Program-made: the position numbers and the translations under genes
Notes under the pieces: generated by a model
Databases searched by the model: none
Seen by the model: the letters and a program-made list of their open reading frames with translations, nothing else
Told to the model about the DNA's origin: nothing
In this document: positions 34,001-46,000 of the stretch, one piece after another
Layout: each line of letters starts with the position of its first letter
Position numbering within the stretch: the stretch's first letter is position 1
Source of the DNA: Litoditis marina
Lineage: Eukaryota; Nematoda; Chromadorea; Rhabditida; Rhabditidae
Length of the DNA: 64,000 nucleotides
Assembly: GCA_964036275.1 (NCBI GenBank)
Contig: OZ038439.1
Coordinates: 16,910,330 to 16,974,329 of the forward strand
Direction of reading: 5' to 3'

Positions 34001-37000
34001 ATAGAGTTTCCCTTGCCTGAAAGCATAGATCTTGAAAACGAGTAAGATAACTCGAACAGAACTCAGTGTTAGTTCATTACCTTATAGTGAGTACAGCGTT
34101 GAACTCAGGTAAGAAATCCAATGTATGATAAACAGTTTAAAACATGAAATGAAGGCTGAGAACACGAATTGACAGTTGACAGAGTTGAATCTTATAATCC
34201 AACAATCAGTTGCACAGAACATACAAAAAATAGAGCATTTGTTCTGAGTATCACTCTCAAGACCTACCTTCTCCTATGATGAGAACGTCCCTGTTGCACT
34301 CAACGTCGAACTCCACATCCATATCCGTTATTTTGATCTACAAGACAATCACATTACAGTTTAAAGAATCCATTTGTACATTTGTAATTTTACCACGGAA
34401 CTTTGCTTCGCTCTGACAAGTTTATAGTTTATCTTGAGTTTTCATTTTTTTGTGTGTATGATCAGTCCATTCCTCCATTTTCAAACCGATGTTTTATATC
34501 ATGTTCTACAGCACTCCAAAATCCGAAATACTCCTCTAACATTCAATCTTCCCCCTTTTCTATTCGCAGTAACAATGAGGTATCTCCATGCTACTTTCCG
34601 CGAACTTCCCAGCTTTCCGAGTGAAGTACGCACTCGGAGGTGCGATTTGCGAGTAACGCAGTTGCGTATTTACTTTGGTTGCGACGTCTGTTTGCGCGTT
34701 CCGAGGACGGTGGCAAATGCTGCGACTGGCATGTCGAAGGCCGAGAAATGGAGCACAAACAAACCCATTCAGTTTTCAATGTCCAAAGAGCCAAGATCAG
34801 CTATTGAATGCGGTATTCGTGGAAAAGTTTGCAGAAGTTCGCGAAAAAAGTTCGGTTCTATTAATTTTTGGAGGATCAAAAATTTAGTGTACACAAGCAA
34901 TACGTAATAAGGCTTAGTAATCTATGACAAATTGATCGAACGTGAAACTTAGTATCCCTGTAGCGCTCATCTAATCCTGATTTGGAAAATTCAGTTAATA
35001 AGCGACATTAAAGAAATGATGGTTCAAACACCAGTGCATCCAAATTTACTGCCGTAGTTGAATGAAATTTCGAATCGGTGTGCAAAAAGACTGCCATTTT
35101 TATTGAGAACTAAGTTTTAACCGAATTCTCAACTCTGGAATCAACCAGTTCTGTCTGCAAGAATGGCTGTTTACATCAAAACATTTATAGTCACGTTTTG
35201 TGTTGTGACGATAGTGAACACCCACGCGCACTCGAAACGAACTAAGATCAAATCAACTTTTCTGCTTGTATCAAATCTTTCTAGAAAACCTACAGTTCTG
35301 TTTTTTCGTGGTTGAAACACCAACTCCCATCGAAGATGGAAAACAATGCCCAAACTTCAAAGTTTCAAAAAGCCGAATACAGCTTTCTCTTTTTTTGTCG
35401 AAATTAGTTCCACGTGGTTAATTGATTGCACAAAGTCTGATCTCTGAGTCTGTGGCGCAGTTTCCAGTATCAATATTAACTCTTCACAAACTCGGAGATC
35501 AAAAGTTGGAAAATTGACAGCCGAGAACTGTCAAATTGGCGACAGACGGCTAAATTTACCCCTGATTTCTGATCAACCAAATAGATTGTTTCATCAAACA
35601 GTTTCAGATTTTCTTCTGGGTGCCAACTGCGAACTTTCACCAAATCCTTGAGTAACACGTAGTGTAAATAGATAGACAGTAAAATGGGCGGGGCTCTGGG
35701 TATAAAAGAAGAGAAGAGAGAGGGAGAAACAACCAATCGCCCTCATATCAACTCAATCATGTCTTCTGCCAAGTTGTAAGTTTTACAAACTTTAAAACTT
35801 TGAAATAAGTTTGTTGTCTCAAAATGTTTTGCTCAATCCTAAAGTTTAGTAAAACATGAAAAGTCAATACACAGTTCTGAAAAGCTTGCCACAAGTTGGG
35901 ATTATTAACCGAAAAGTTAATGATCTACAAAAACATATTTTGATCTACCCCTAATCGATATCTTCCAGCATCATCCTCGTTGCCGTTCTCGTGTTGTGCG
36001 CCTTTGTCGCCGAGACCGAAGCGCAATACTACGTGAGTTGAAATTCAATATCCATATAATGCAACTTCATCGACTTTTGAGATTCTTTTGTAACAATCAG
36101 TAAAACCTAATGAATTAGTGTTTGCTAGTACAGACAGCAAACGTTTCCATTTGAAACACAACTTAACGAGAACCACACTACACACAAGAATTATTGCCTG
36201 AGTTCTTGAAGAAGAAAAAATACATGGCAAGTTAGCCAACTTAGAGCAGGCTTCAGAACAAGAGAGCTCAAGAAAATAAGAAAAAGGAGTAATCTCCAAA
36301 ACGGTTGGCAAATTACAAATCCGGTTTGATTTCAGTATTCCCCCTACAGCTACTACGGTTACGGATATCCTTCATCGTACTACGGTAGCTATTACGGTAG
36401 CTACGGATACCCCTCGTACTACGGAAGCTACGGTTATTACGGAAAGAGAGAGGCCGGATTCGCACCCAACAACCAGAACTGAAGACCTCCCACCGAGTAA
36501 ACGAAGAGTGTACAGTATTTGCAAAGAATTTATTGGAATGAATGATTGTGTATGGTATTTCTATGTTTCAAGTTGTTATTCGAAGTGTATGTACGAGAAC
36601 TATGTAACCATACCAAGAAATAATGAGTTATGATGCAAAACTAAGGTTGAACATTCAAAACGCATAGGCACCAGCTGATACTGGAAAAAAGAGGAAGCAT
36701 AATGCTGGGATACGGTATGTGTCAACTATGTATCAACTATGTATCAAGAACTGTGGAATGGAGATAATGTTTTATCTAGTGACTGTTTTCCGATCACAGT
36801 AACGACTTTACCCATAGCATTCTTCAACGTGGGAGTGGAAAAGTTGGAGAGCCATATATCGAGCACAAATATTTTCGGAAACTGTTACTTGTCAAAGAAC
36901 TATTGCAGAGTACAGTGGCGAAATAGTGCCAGTAGTGGTTTCCACACCCTTTTTACAAAACAAGTGTTGTATTGGCCCTATAAGAGACGTATCAATAGTA

Positions 37001-40000
37001 TTGTTCAAACCGTTGTGGACAGCGTATGGTCAACTCTCAGAAGGAACGCGAACAACTCCTAGCCAGTTGGCCAGCCAGTTTTATAGCATCAACGAGACAG
37101 TGATGGTTGTCGATTCATTGCACGCCAGTCGCAGAGAATAGACGCCAATGCTTTTGAGTTGTCGGCAATTCCCCACCAAAGAGAAAGCAAGTCGCGTTGG
37201 TCGCGTTTCCGATGAGAAAATGTGCATGTCTTCCAAACGCAAATTTCTGCAGTGTCATGACCATTATGCTCTCTCGTTTTTGCTAATCGCGGAAATTTGA
37301 CGCCAATCGTGTTCACTTTTCTCTGACCTGCACACTCTTGCGTCGATTCCGCTGCAAAAGTGGCTGGACAATTGGCTGGGACTTGTGTGAGTTGTATGGG
37401 AGGAGAGCGTTGGCGAGCGGCCAACTGATCTGCGTATTTTTGTTCTACACTGTCTCTCATCTGCTGGATCATAACGAACGACTTTTCGCCCTGCATGACG
37501 TGGACAAATTGGCCATTCACTTTCTTTATTGGGGAGATGAATACTGTAGTTGAGGTGACTGCTTCATAAAATAAAAACAAGTTGTACGTTTTTTTTACTG
37601 TAGGGATTACTATTGCCGATTATGAGTACAGGATAGTTCGAATGATCAACTTAAAAATGGGAGAATGAGAAATAAAATGGAAGTCGGAATTGATCACCCA
37701 AGAAGTTCTTGCTCAATACAGCAAAGTTTCACCTTTAATTGAAAATCAAAGTTGTTTTAGTCTCAAAGTTTGCAGAAAATGAACAAAGAGTGATATTTCT
37801 CTACAGAAAATTCTGGATGCATTGTTTCACTTGCCACTCTTGGGTGCCAAATGCTTGAGTAACACGTAGTGTAAATAGATAGACAGTAAAATGGGCGGGG
37901 CTCTGGGTATAAAAGAAGGGAAAAGAGAGGGAGAAACAACCAATCGCCCTCATATCAACTCAATCATGTCTTCTGCCAAGTTGTTAGTTTTAAAAGTTTA
38001 AAAACTTTGAAATAAGTTTGCTGTCTCAAAAAGTTTCAATCCTAAAATTAGTAAAAGGGAAAGCCAATACACATTTCTGCATACGTTTTGAACATGTTGG
38101 GATTAAAAAAAGTAAATGATCTACAAGAACGTATATTTGATCTACCCCCAATCGATATATTCCAGCATCATCCTCGTTGCTGTTCTCGTGTTGTGCGCCT
38201 TCGTCGCCGAGACCGAAGCACAATACTACGTGAGTTGAAACTCAATATCGATCAACGTAATATTATAATTTTTTTTTTAAAACGAAGGTAAAAACTTCAA
38301 ATAAATCGATCTCTAGTAGTCCTTTGTAGAATACAAATTTTTCCAACGCATCATTACAATAGTTCTTTTTCTGTCGATTATGGCGCTGATTCGAATTAAC
38401 ACACAGTTTATAGCTAACTAAATGAACTTCTTGTTATTACATGATACCGAGCATTAAACATTCAGTTCAACCCCACTCTTTTCAGTACTCCCCCTACAGC
38501 TACTACGGTTACGGATATCCTTCATCTTACTACGGTAGCTATTACGGTAGTTACGGATACCCCTCATACTACGGATCGTACGGTTATTACGGAAAGAGAG
38601 AGGCCGGATTCGCACCCAACAACCAGAACTGAAGACCTCCCACCGAGAAAACGAAGAGTGTACAGTATTTGCGGAGATTTTATTGGAATGAATGATTGTG
38701 TATGGTATTTCTATGTTATTTTTATGTGCTCACTCAAACAAAAGCTGATCTGCCACACCAAGCAGTCAATTAAAAACAAAACTCTCATTAATCTACAAGC
38801 AATACGTGGAAATTCGACCAGGTTTAGTTCTCAGCATTCCCAATGAAACTTTGCCAGCTTACCAGTGGAATTCAAAATAAATGCTTATTAAAAAAGCAAG
38901 TTTTCTATGCAGTACACGTGTTTCTGTTGTGACAAGAACCAAAAACCGTTTCGAAAACTGTTTAAAAAAACTAAAGACTTGAAAAAAACGTTATTCAAGA
39001 AATGAACCACTGCAAATCACCAGGTCTAGATTCGTTCGATCGATGAGTGAATAGTTTGATATTAACCGCGAAAAACATACAATTGGTTCCTGTTGAACAT
39101 AGGGGAATCCTATTATTTTTTCACCTCAGATTAGAGAAGGATTCGACATCATGTGTTGTTTTGTGATATTCACAACGGTAGAATCAAACTGTGGGATTTC
39201 ATCTGCACGTGGCTACAAACTACAACAATCAGCCATTCATTGTGAGTTTAAGACGATGATGCTACTGGATTGACCTGGTGCTTTGAAGTAACAAAAATCA
39301 CGCAAAATATAGTGTTCAAGAACAACTACAGAATATGAACCTTGGTACATAAATACGTTAGATACAGTATAATATGATTACTGTAAGTGAACATGTGCGC
39401 GTCAAAGCGAGTATACATCATTTGTCATCATTTAATTTTAACATAATTATCATAAGTGTCATTTAAATGAACCTTGGGACAAGCGGACATTACCAAACTC
39501 AAACTGCAAGATGGTAATGCAAGAAAACCGTATATAATCTGAACTCGCAAAATTTCGCGTTTTTTTTCTTATGTTCAACTTACTTGAAATACGACTTCAT
39601 TCTGCCAACCAGAATTCAAAAAAAGGTAAACAGAAAGTTGGAATTTCCCCTAGGCAGAGAAGCCTGGGTACATTTTTTCACTTGGCACTGTTGGGTGCCA
39701 AATGCTTGACTTACTCTCGTAAAATAAATAGATACATGGTGAAAGGGGCGGGGCTCTGGGTATAAAAGAAGAGAAGAGAGAGGGAGAAACAACCAATCGT
39801 CCTCATATCAACTCAATCATGTCTTCTGCCAAGTTGTAGGTTTTACAAACTATAAATTTTCAAAATAAATGTTTTTCTTAAAACTGTGCCCAACTTCCAC
39901 TCCTCAACTAAACGGCTCTGATAAACAAGAGAATGAATGAAAAACAACATTTCTGATCTACCACTAATCGATATATTCCAGCATCATCCTCGTTGCTGTC

Positions 40001-43000
40001 CTCGTGTTGTGCGCCTTTGTCGCCGAGACCGAAGCACAATACTACGTGAGTTGAAACTCAATATCGATCAACGTAATATTATAAACTTTTGATGAGTATT
40101 CAATTTTGGTAAAGTCAGTGAAATGTGAATAAAGTAAACTGTAGTATCAATTTCGGAGAAGGAAAAACTTTAAAATATTCAGTATTATCTTTTTCACTCA
40201 ATATGAATAACGAACAGTTTAACAAAAACCCAATGAACTTTATTGACAATAGAAGTTTCCAGAAATCGTCAATTGATTCTTTACTTTGTTGTTTTCAGTA
40301 CTCTCCCTACAGCTATTACGGTTACGGATATCCTTCATCTTACTACGGTAGCTATTACGGTAGTTACGGATACCCCTCATACTACGGATCATACGGTTAT
40401 TACGGAAAGAGAGAGGCCGGATTCGCACCCAACAACCAGAACTGAAGACCTCCCACCGAGAAAACGAAGAGTGTACAGTATTTGCGAAGATTTTATTGGA
40501 ATGAATGATTGTGTATGGTATTTCGGTGTTCTTGTATACTTCTACCAAGTGCAAAAGATGCACTCTTCGTACAAGATCAAATTGAACAGGCAAAGCATAT
40601 ATAGTTCAGGCAATCAATTGTGAAATGAACCGTAGATAATCTTGCACTAAAGAAGATATGAACCGAATCGAAAATCTGAGTTTTATCTTTTGTGAAACGA
40701 ACTCACTACTATGTTTACCCGATATTTTTTTGTGAATTTATGGACTATACTGAAAGTAGTTAAGCTCGTAGTAGGTGGAAACGCAACTAACAAGAGTTCA
40801 AACTCTCCATTAACTCTTTAAAATGGATCGCAAGTTGCAAATATATTCAGAGAATGCGATCAACACAGTTTGTCCAATCATTGTTTCTCACATACGAACA
40901 CATTGCATGTTTCAAAATCAGAAGAATATCTGAATTTGTGAAACAGACGTTTCCGAAATACGTAACTCGCTTGTGAGGCCCACTACAGCCCCTGGCTTGA
41001 CGATCGAAACAAAACAATTTGTAGAACACTAAAACGCCGACACAACTGTGGTGTTTATCAAACATTTTCGAGAAAACCCGCTGGAACGATTCATCCTCCT
41101 ACGTCCCGAAAGCAAGCGCATGAACCTCGCTGTGCAACGCTATACTAGTAGTAAACTGAATAGTCACGTACAGTTAGTATTCTAATGAGTCATCGTGAAC
41201 TTTGTCATTGCACGTTCCTGAGTTCTGCTGTGTTTAACATGTTTCTCGTGACTGTGCAATTGACTAACAGAATATGTCATTTTGATTTGGGTGAACGCTG
41301 GCGCAATCTCTTCGTGTTTCACCACGTTACGGAAAAACGCAGAATTATGAGTTGTTATGTTCGACACTACCAGTTCGAACAATGAATTCCGCGATTCTTT
41401 GTACATGTCGCTAAAAACTTACGACGACAATAAGTCTATTGTTTGTTGTTTTATTGCGCTGTTCTCGTTGAGCGTTGAATAAAACTGAAAATTATTCGTT
41501 TCTCCGGAATATTCCACGAAATGCAAGTGTGTACTCATATTACAGAGCAAACGGAAGAATAATACTTTTGTCATCACATAGTATAAACGTCACTAGAAAT
41601 GTGAAAGCCTACTGTAAATGTACGAGTGGGTGTGAGAGCTAGTGCATCATCAGTTGTTGCCACTGAAATCAGTTAGTTACAATACACAATGACGATGTTT
41701 TAAAAAGAACTAGCCTACATACAAATTTTTGCAAAGTGAAACGTTGCCATGTACCAACTTACAATTCGAAATTCTGCTGCACGAGATAAAAACCGAGTGA
41801 CAGCATTTTTCTAGGTAAACAATTCTGGGTGCATGTTTCACTCCGACCTCTTGGGTGCCAAATGCTTGAGTAACACGTAGTGTAAATAGATAGACAGTAA
41901 AATGGGCGGGCCCTGGGTATAAAAGAAGAGAAGAGAGAGGGAGAAACAACCAATCGCCCTCATATCAACTCAATCATGTCTTCTGCCAAGTTGTAAGTTT
42001 TAAAAGCCTAAAAACTTCGAAATAAATGTTTGTCTCGAAACTGTAGCCAACTTCCAACCCTAATGTGGAATGAAAACCAGGCTAACACTCAGTTTACCTC
42101 TCATTAGAATCGGTTACTTTCTAGAGTTAAATTAATGAAAAATACTTTTCTTGATCTCGATATATTCCGGCATCATCCTCGTTGCCGTTCTCGTGTTGTG
42201 CGCCTTTGTCGCCGAGACCGAAGCACAATACTACGTGAGTTGAAACTCGATATTGATCGATCGTAACTCCAAAATTATCGAAACTCTGTAACTTTAGAGA
42301 CTTTTACTCACCGAGAGAAGTTGTAAAGTTACAAAGTTAATCGACTCATAGTCTTGCTCTTTTGAAACCGAATCTTTCGACGAGAGCACCATCACAGTAG
42401 TGCTTTTTCTGTTCAATATTGGTATTGAATCCAAATAACTAACAGCTTGCAAACAGAAAAGCAGCAGTATTGCTAATAAAAGGTTGCGAGCATTTAAAAA
42501 TCAGTGTAAACCCCAATCTTTCCAGTACTCGCCCTACAGCTATTACGGTTACGGATATCCTTCATCTTACTACGGTAGCTATTACGGTAGTTACGGATAC
42601 CCCTCATACTACGGATCGTACGGTTATTACGGAAAGAGAGAGGCCGGATTCGCACCCAACAACCAGAACTGAAGACCTCCCACCGAGAAAACGAAGAGTG
42701 TACAGTATTTGCGGAGGTTTTATTGGAATGAATGATTGTGTATGGTATTTCGGTGTTCTTGTATACTTCTACCAAGTGCAAAAGATGCACTCTTCGTACA
42801 AGATCAAATTGAACAGGCAAAGCATATATAGTTCAGGCAATCAATTGTGAAATGAACCGTAGATAATCTTGCACTAAAGAAGATATGAACCGAATGGAAA
42901 ATCTGAGTTTTATCTTTTGTGAAACGAGTTCACTACTATTTTTACCCAATATATTTTGTGAATTTATGGACTATATTGAACAGTAGGTGGAAACGCAACT

Positions 43001-46000
43001 AACAAGAGTTCGAGCTCTCCATGACATCTTTAAAATGTGTTACGAGTTGCAAATCTATTCAGTGAGAGAAAGCGATCAACACAGTACGCCCAGTTATGGT
43101 CACATACCAACACAACACATGTTTTAAAATGGCGAACAGACATCTACATTTGTGAATAAGACGTTTCCGAAACACGCAACTAGTATTGGGTAGTTTTCAT
43201 CATAGGTGGACCTCGCACTATTTTCTTGTGTTTCAACACCATATATTGCTGAAAAGGTCCGAAAACCTGCGTTTTTGTGATGAATACAGGTGGAAAGATC
43301 AATCTATGAGCTTACAACATACACTTAGCTACAAACTACAGCAACAAGACGCTTTCTTTCCATTAGAACACTGGAATGTACAGATGATGATCGTTTTTCT
43401 ACATGCGCTCCAGTGATTTGACCTGTTGCAAAGAGGTCATAAAACACGCAAACATTATACAGCTGTCAATAGCCACTATAGTATGGTGAGTGCCAAAATT
43501 ACAAATTTCTGTCTCTTGCCGGAATCGAACCTGAGAACAAAAGTTTCGTAGCAGGGCGCTAACCACTGCGCTACTAGAGCACATAACTGGCAAGACTTAG
43601 CATTAAAGCTATGTGCTCGTACACAGCGGAACGTGAGATTTACTGTACCCTCCCGCCTTCGCGTTGGCAACGACCATACACGTGGAATAAAGTGCCACGT
43701 GCTCACTGTAACTGAACATGGGCGCGTGAAAGCGCGTATACCATACTATCATTGAAATGAACATTGAGACGATCAATATCATCAAAGTGCGACAATACAA
43801 TGAACTGAACAGTTATCAAAACTATATTCGCAAAACCTTGCGTTTTGTGTATTTTATTGTGTAAAAATTGCTCGAAATACGATTTGAATTTCTCTCTGCC
43901 CACAGAGATTCAGAGAAAGGTTAGAAAGGTTTTTCACAGAGTTAGAATTTTTCCTGGGAAGAGAAACTTGGGTGCATTTTTTACCTTGGCACTGTTGGGT
44001 GCCAAATGCTTGACTTACTCTCGTAAAATAAATAGATACTGAAGGATGAAAGGGGCGGGGCTCTGGGTATAAAAGCAGAGAAGAGAGAAGGAGAAACAAT
44101 CAATCGCCCTCATATCAACTCAATCATGTCTTCTGCCAAGTTGTAAGTTTTACAAGCAATATGACCTCACTGCTATGTTGTCTCTAAATTATGGACTTAC
44201 TCTCAATCCTAAGATGCAGTAATTACATGAGAACGCAAAATGACCAATTCATCGAACGCTCGCACCTAGTTGTCAATGATGATAAAGAGGTCGTATGATC
44301 TACATCTTTGATCTACCGCTAATCGATATCTTCCAGCATCATCCTCGTTGCTGTTCTCGTGTTGTGCGCCTTTGTCGCCGAGACCGAAGCACAATACTAC
44401 GTGAGTTGAAATTCAATATCGATTAGACGTAAGATTATAAACTTTTGGATAGTTTTCGACTATTTTTCAGTGCAACGAACGGTAAAACCTTGAATAAATC
44501 GACTCATAGTGTAGCTCTGTAGAAGCCAAATCTTTCAAAGCCTCATTACAATAGTGATTCTTTTGTTCAATACACTGAATATGAATAACTAATAGAACAA
44601 CAGTTTCCGAATAAACAGTATGTTCAAAACTAAAAATCGGTCGAAGAGAGTTTGGCATAATCCATTTTTGTTTCAGTACTCTCCCTACAGCTATTACGGC
44701 TACGGATATCCTTCATCGTACTACGGTAGCTATTACGGTAGTTACGGATACCCCTCATACTACGGATCGTACGGTTATTACGGAAAGAGAGAGGCCGGAT
44801 TCGCACCCAACAACCAGAACTGAAGACCTCCCACCGAGAAAACGAAGAGTGTACAGTATTTGCGGAGATTTTATTGGAATGAATTATTGTGTATGGTATT
44901 TCAATGGTTTGTTAATGTACAGAAAACACAGAAAACACTGGAGGGCTGTAGTTGGCATTTCTACACTTGTATCCTCTCGTGAATGGTACAACTACTTGAA
45001 ATCATCAGTTTTGAACTTTTCACTTTTCTGTCCTCTCATGATCGATTAACTCATAATTTGATCGGTGACAGATCACATTCACGCATAATGATTTACTTTA
45101 GTTCAGAAGAGAAAATTGATGAAGGTAACAGGTTTGAAAACTAAGAATCAAAGCAATCAACAATGAAACGACAAAAGTTGAGGGTTTTCACTCACTGAAT
45201 CATTACCATGGCAAGCTGCATAGAAATTATTACCAGCTAGTATTTAAATGTCACATACGCTGTTTGAAATCTGTAAAAGAACAAGTAGTTCTTCCATTAA
45301 TATGAAATGTTCAAACTTTATAATGTTCTGAGATGAAAAAAAATACAAATGGAATTACATTGTGAATCCGGGCATAGAAGAGTGTACCAGTAGTAGAAAG
45401 TTTCTCAAAGAAGGCGTCAATGTGTATACGCATACTACCTAAGGGCACCTAAGTCTTTAACTTTGTGAAATAAGTATTGGCCCAATGTGTAGAGAAACAC
45501 GCTAGGAGATTCCAGCGTAGAGATATTTGTGCTTACGACCTTTTAATAGATGTTTGTAGTAATCCTTTCCCCGGGCTTTCGCAGAGTAATAGGCATCTAA
45601 CAAAATATGAAGTTTGAGACTGTATCACGTTGATCAACATTCCGAGAGGGGTGTATTCATTTTCTGAACGATGTATCATTTTCCAAGGCGCCCATTACTC
45701 ACAAAATCTCAAATTAGATTTGAACCCAAATTGAACCTAGTTCCGATTCCAGTAACAGATGTTCTCTGGTTACCCGAATATTGTATGTTTGTTCAACAAT
45801 GAATAACAGTTGCACCAAACTAGTCGCCAACCTTGCCTGAATACATTCAGTAAACACAACTGTTTCTCTACTTTTTGTGGCGTCAAAAAGCCACTTGAGT
45901 AGGGTGAAATGTTTGTTTGACCTGAGCGCTGACAGCGTTTTTGCTCGAAGTTTCGGCTCCCACAAATTGTGGCAGAGAGTGAGTACATAGGCAGAGCAAA

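Larger units (their letters stand above)
21009..34337 (-). other. Cubilin-like gene, exons 46-76 in window
   Basis: Exons 5' to 3': 34268-34337, 33928-34016, 33218-33323, 32857-32954, 32499-32582, 32122-32258, 31631-31692, 31351-31431, 30987-31076, 30640-30761, 30042-30135, 29570-29711, 27447-27566, 27120-27210, 26940-27003, 26806-26883, 26374-26522, 25964-26061, 25654-25730, 25303-25374, 24945-25026, 24598-24718, 24254-24386, 23835-23976, 23272-23398, 22934-23020, 22564-22639, 22207-22303, 21794-21891, 21409-21503, 21009-21152. The join of 47081-47211 to 34268-34337 (APVGKVVQ then IKITDMDVEF) runs through the middle of one CUB domain, which proves that the two halves are one gene. The join 27120/27003 needs a weak GTCATC donor. 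Confidence 0.8.

Noticed and set aside
34434..34907. 157-codon plus-strand frame at the 5' side of the big intron
   Set aside because: No domain, no TATA or leader typical of the nearby genes, mixed composition; likely chance.
39571..39765. Plus-strand frames just upstream of peptide genes (for example ending LGAKCLTYSRKINRY)
   Set aside because: These run through the shared promoter block of genes 3 and 5; they recur only because that block is duplicated.
42494..42820. Minus-strand frames antisense to the peptide exons, rich in Arg/Asn (also 40240-40593)
   Set aside because: They are shadows of the TAYGGN-type repeats of the plus-strand coding exons.
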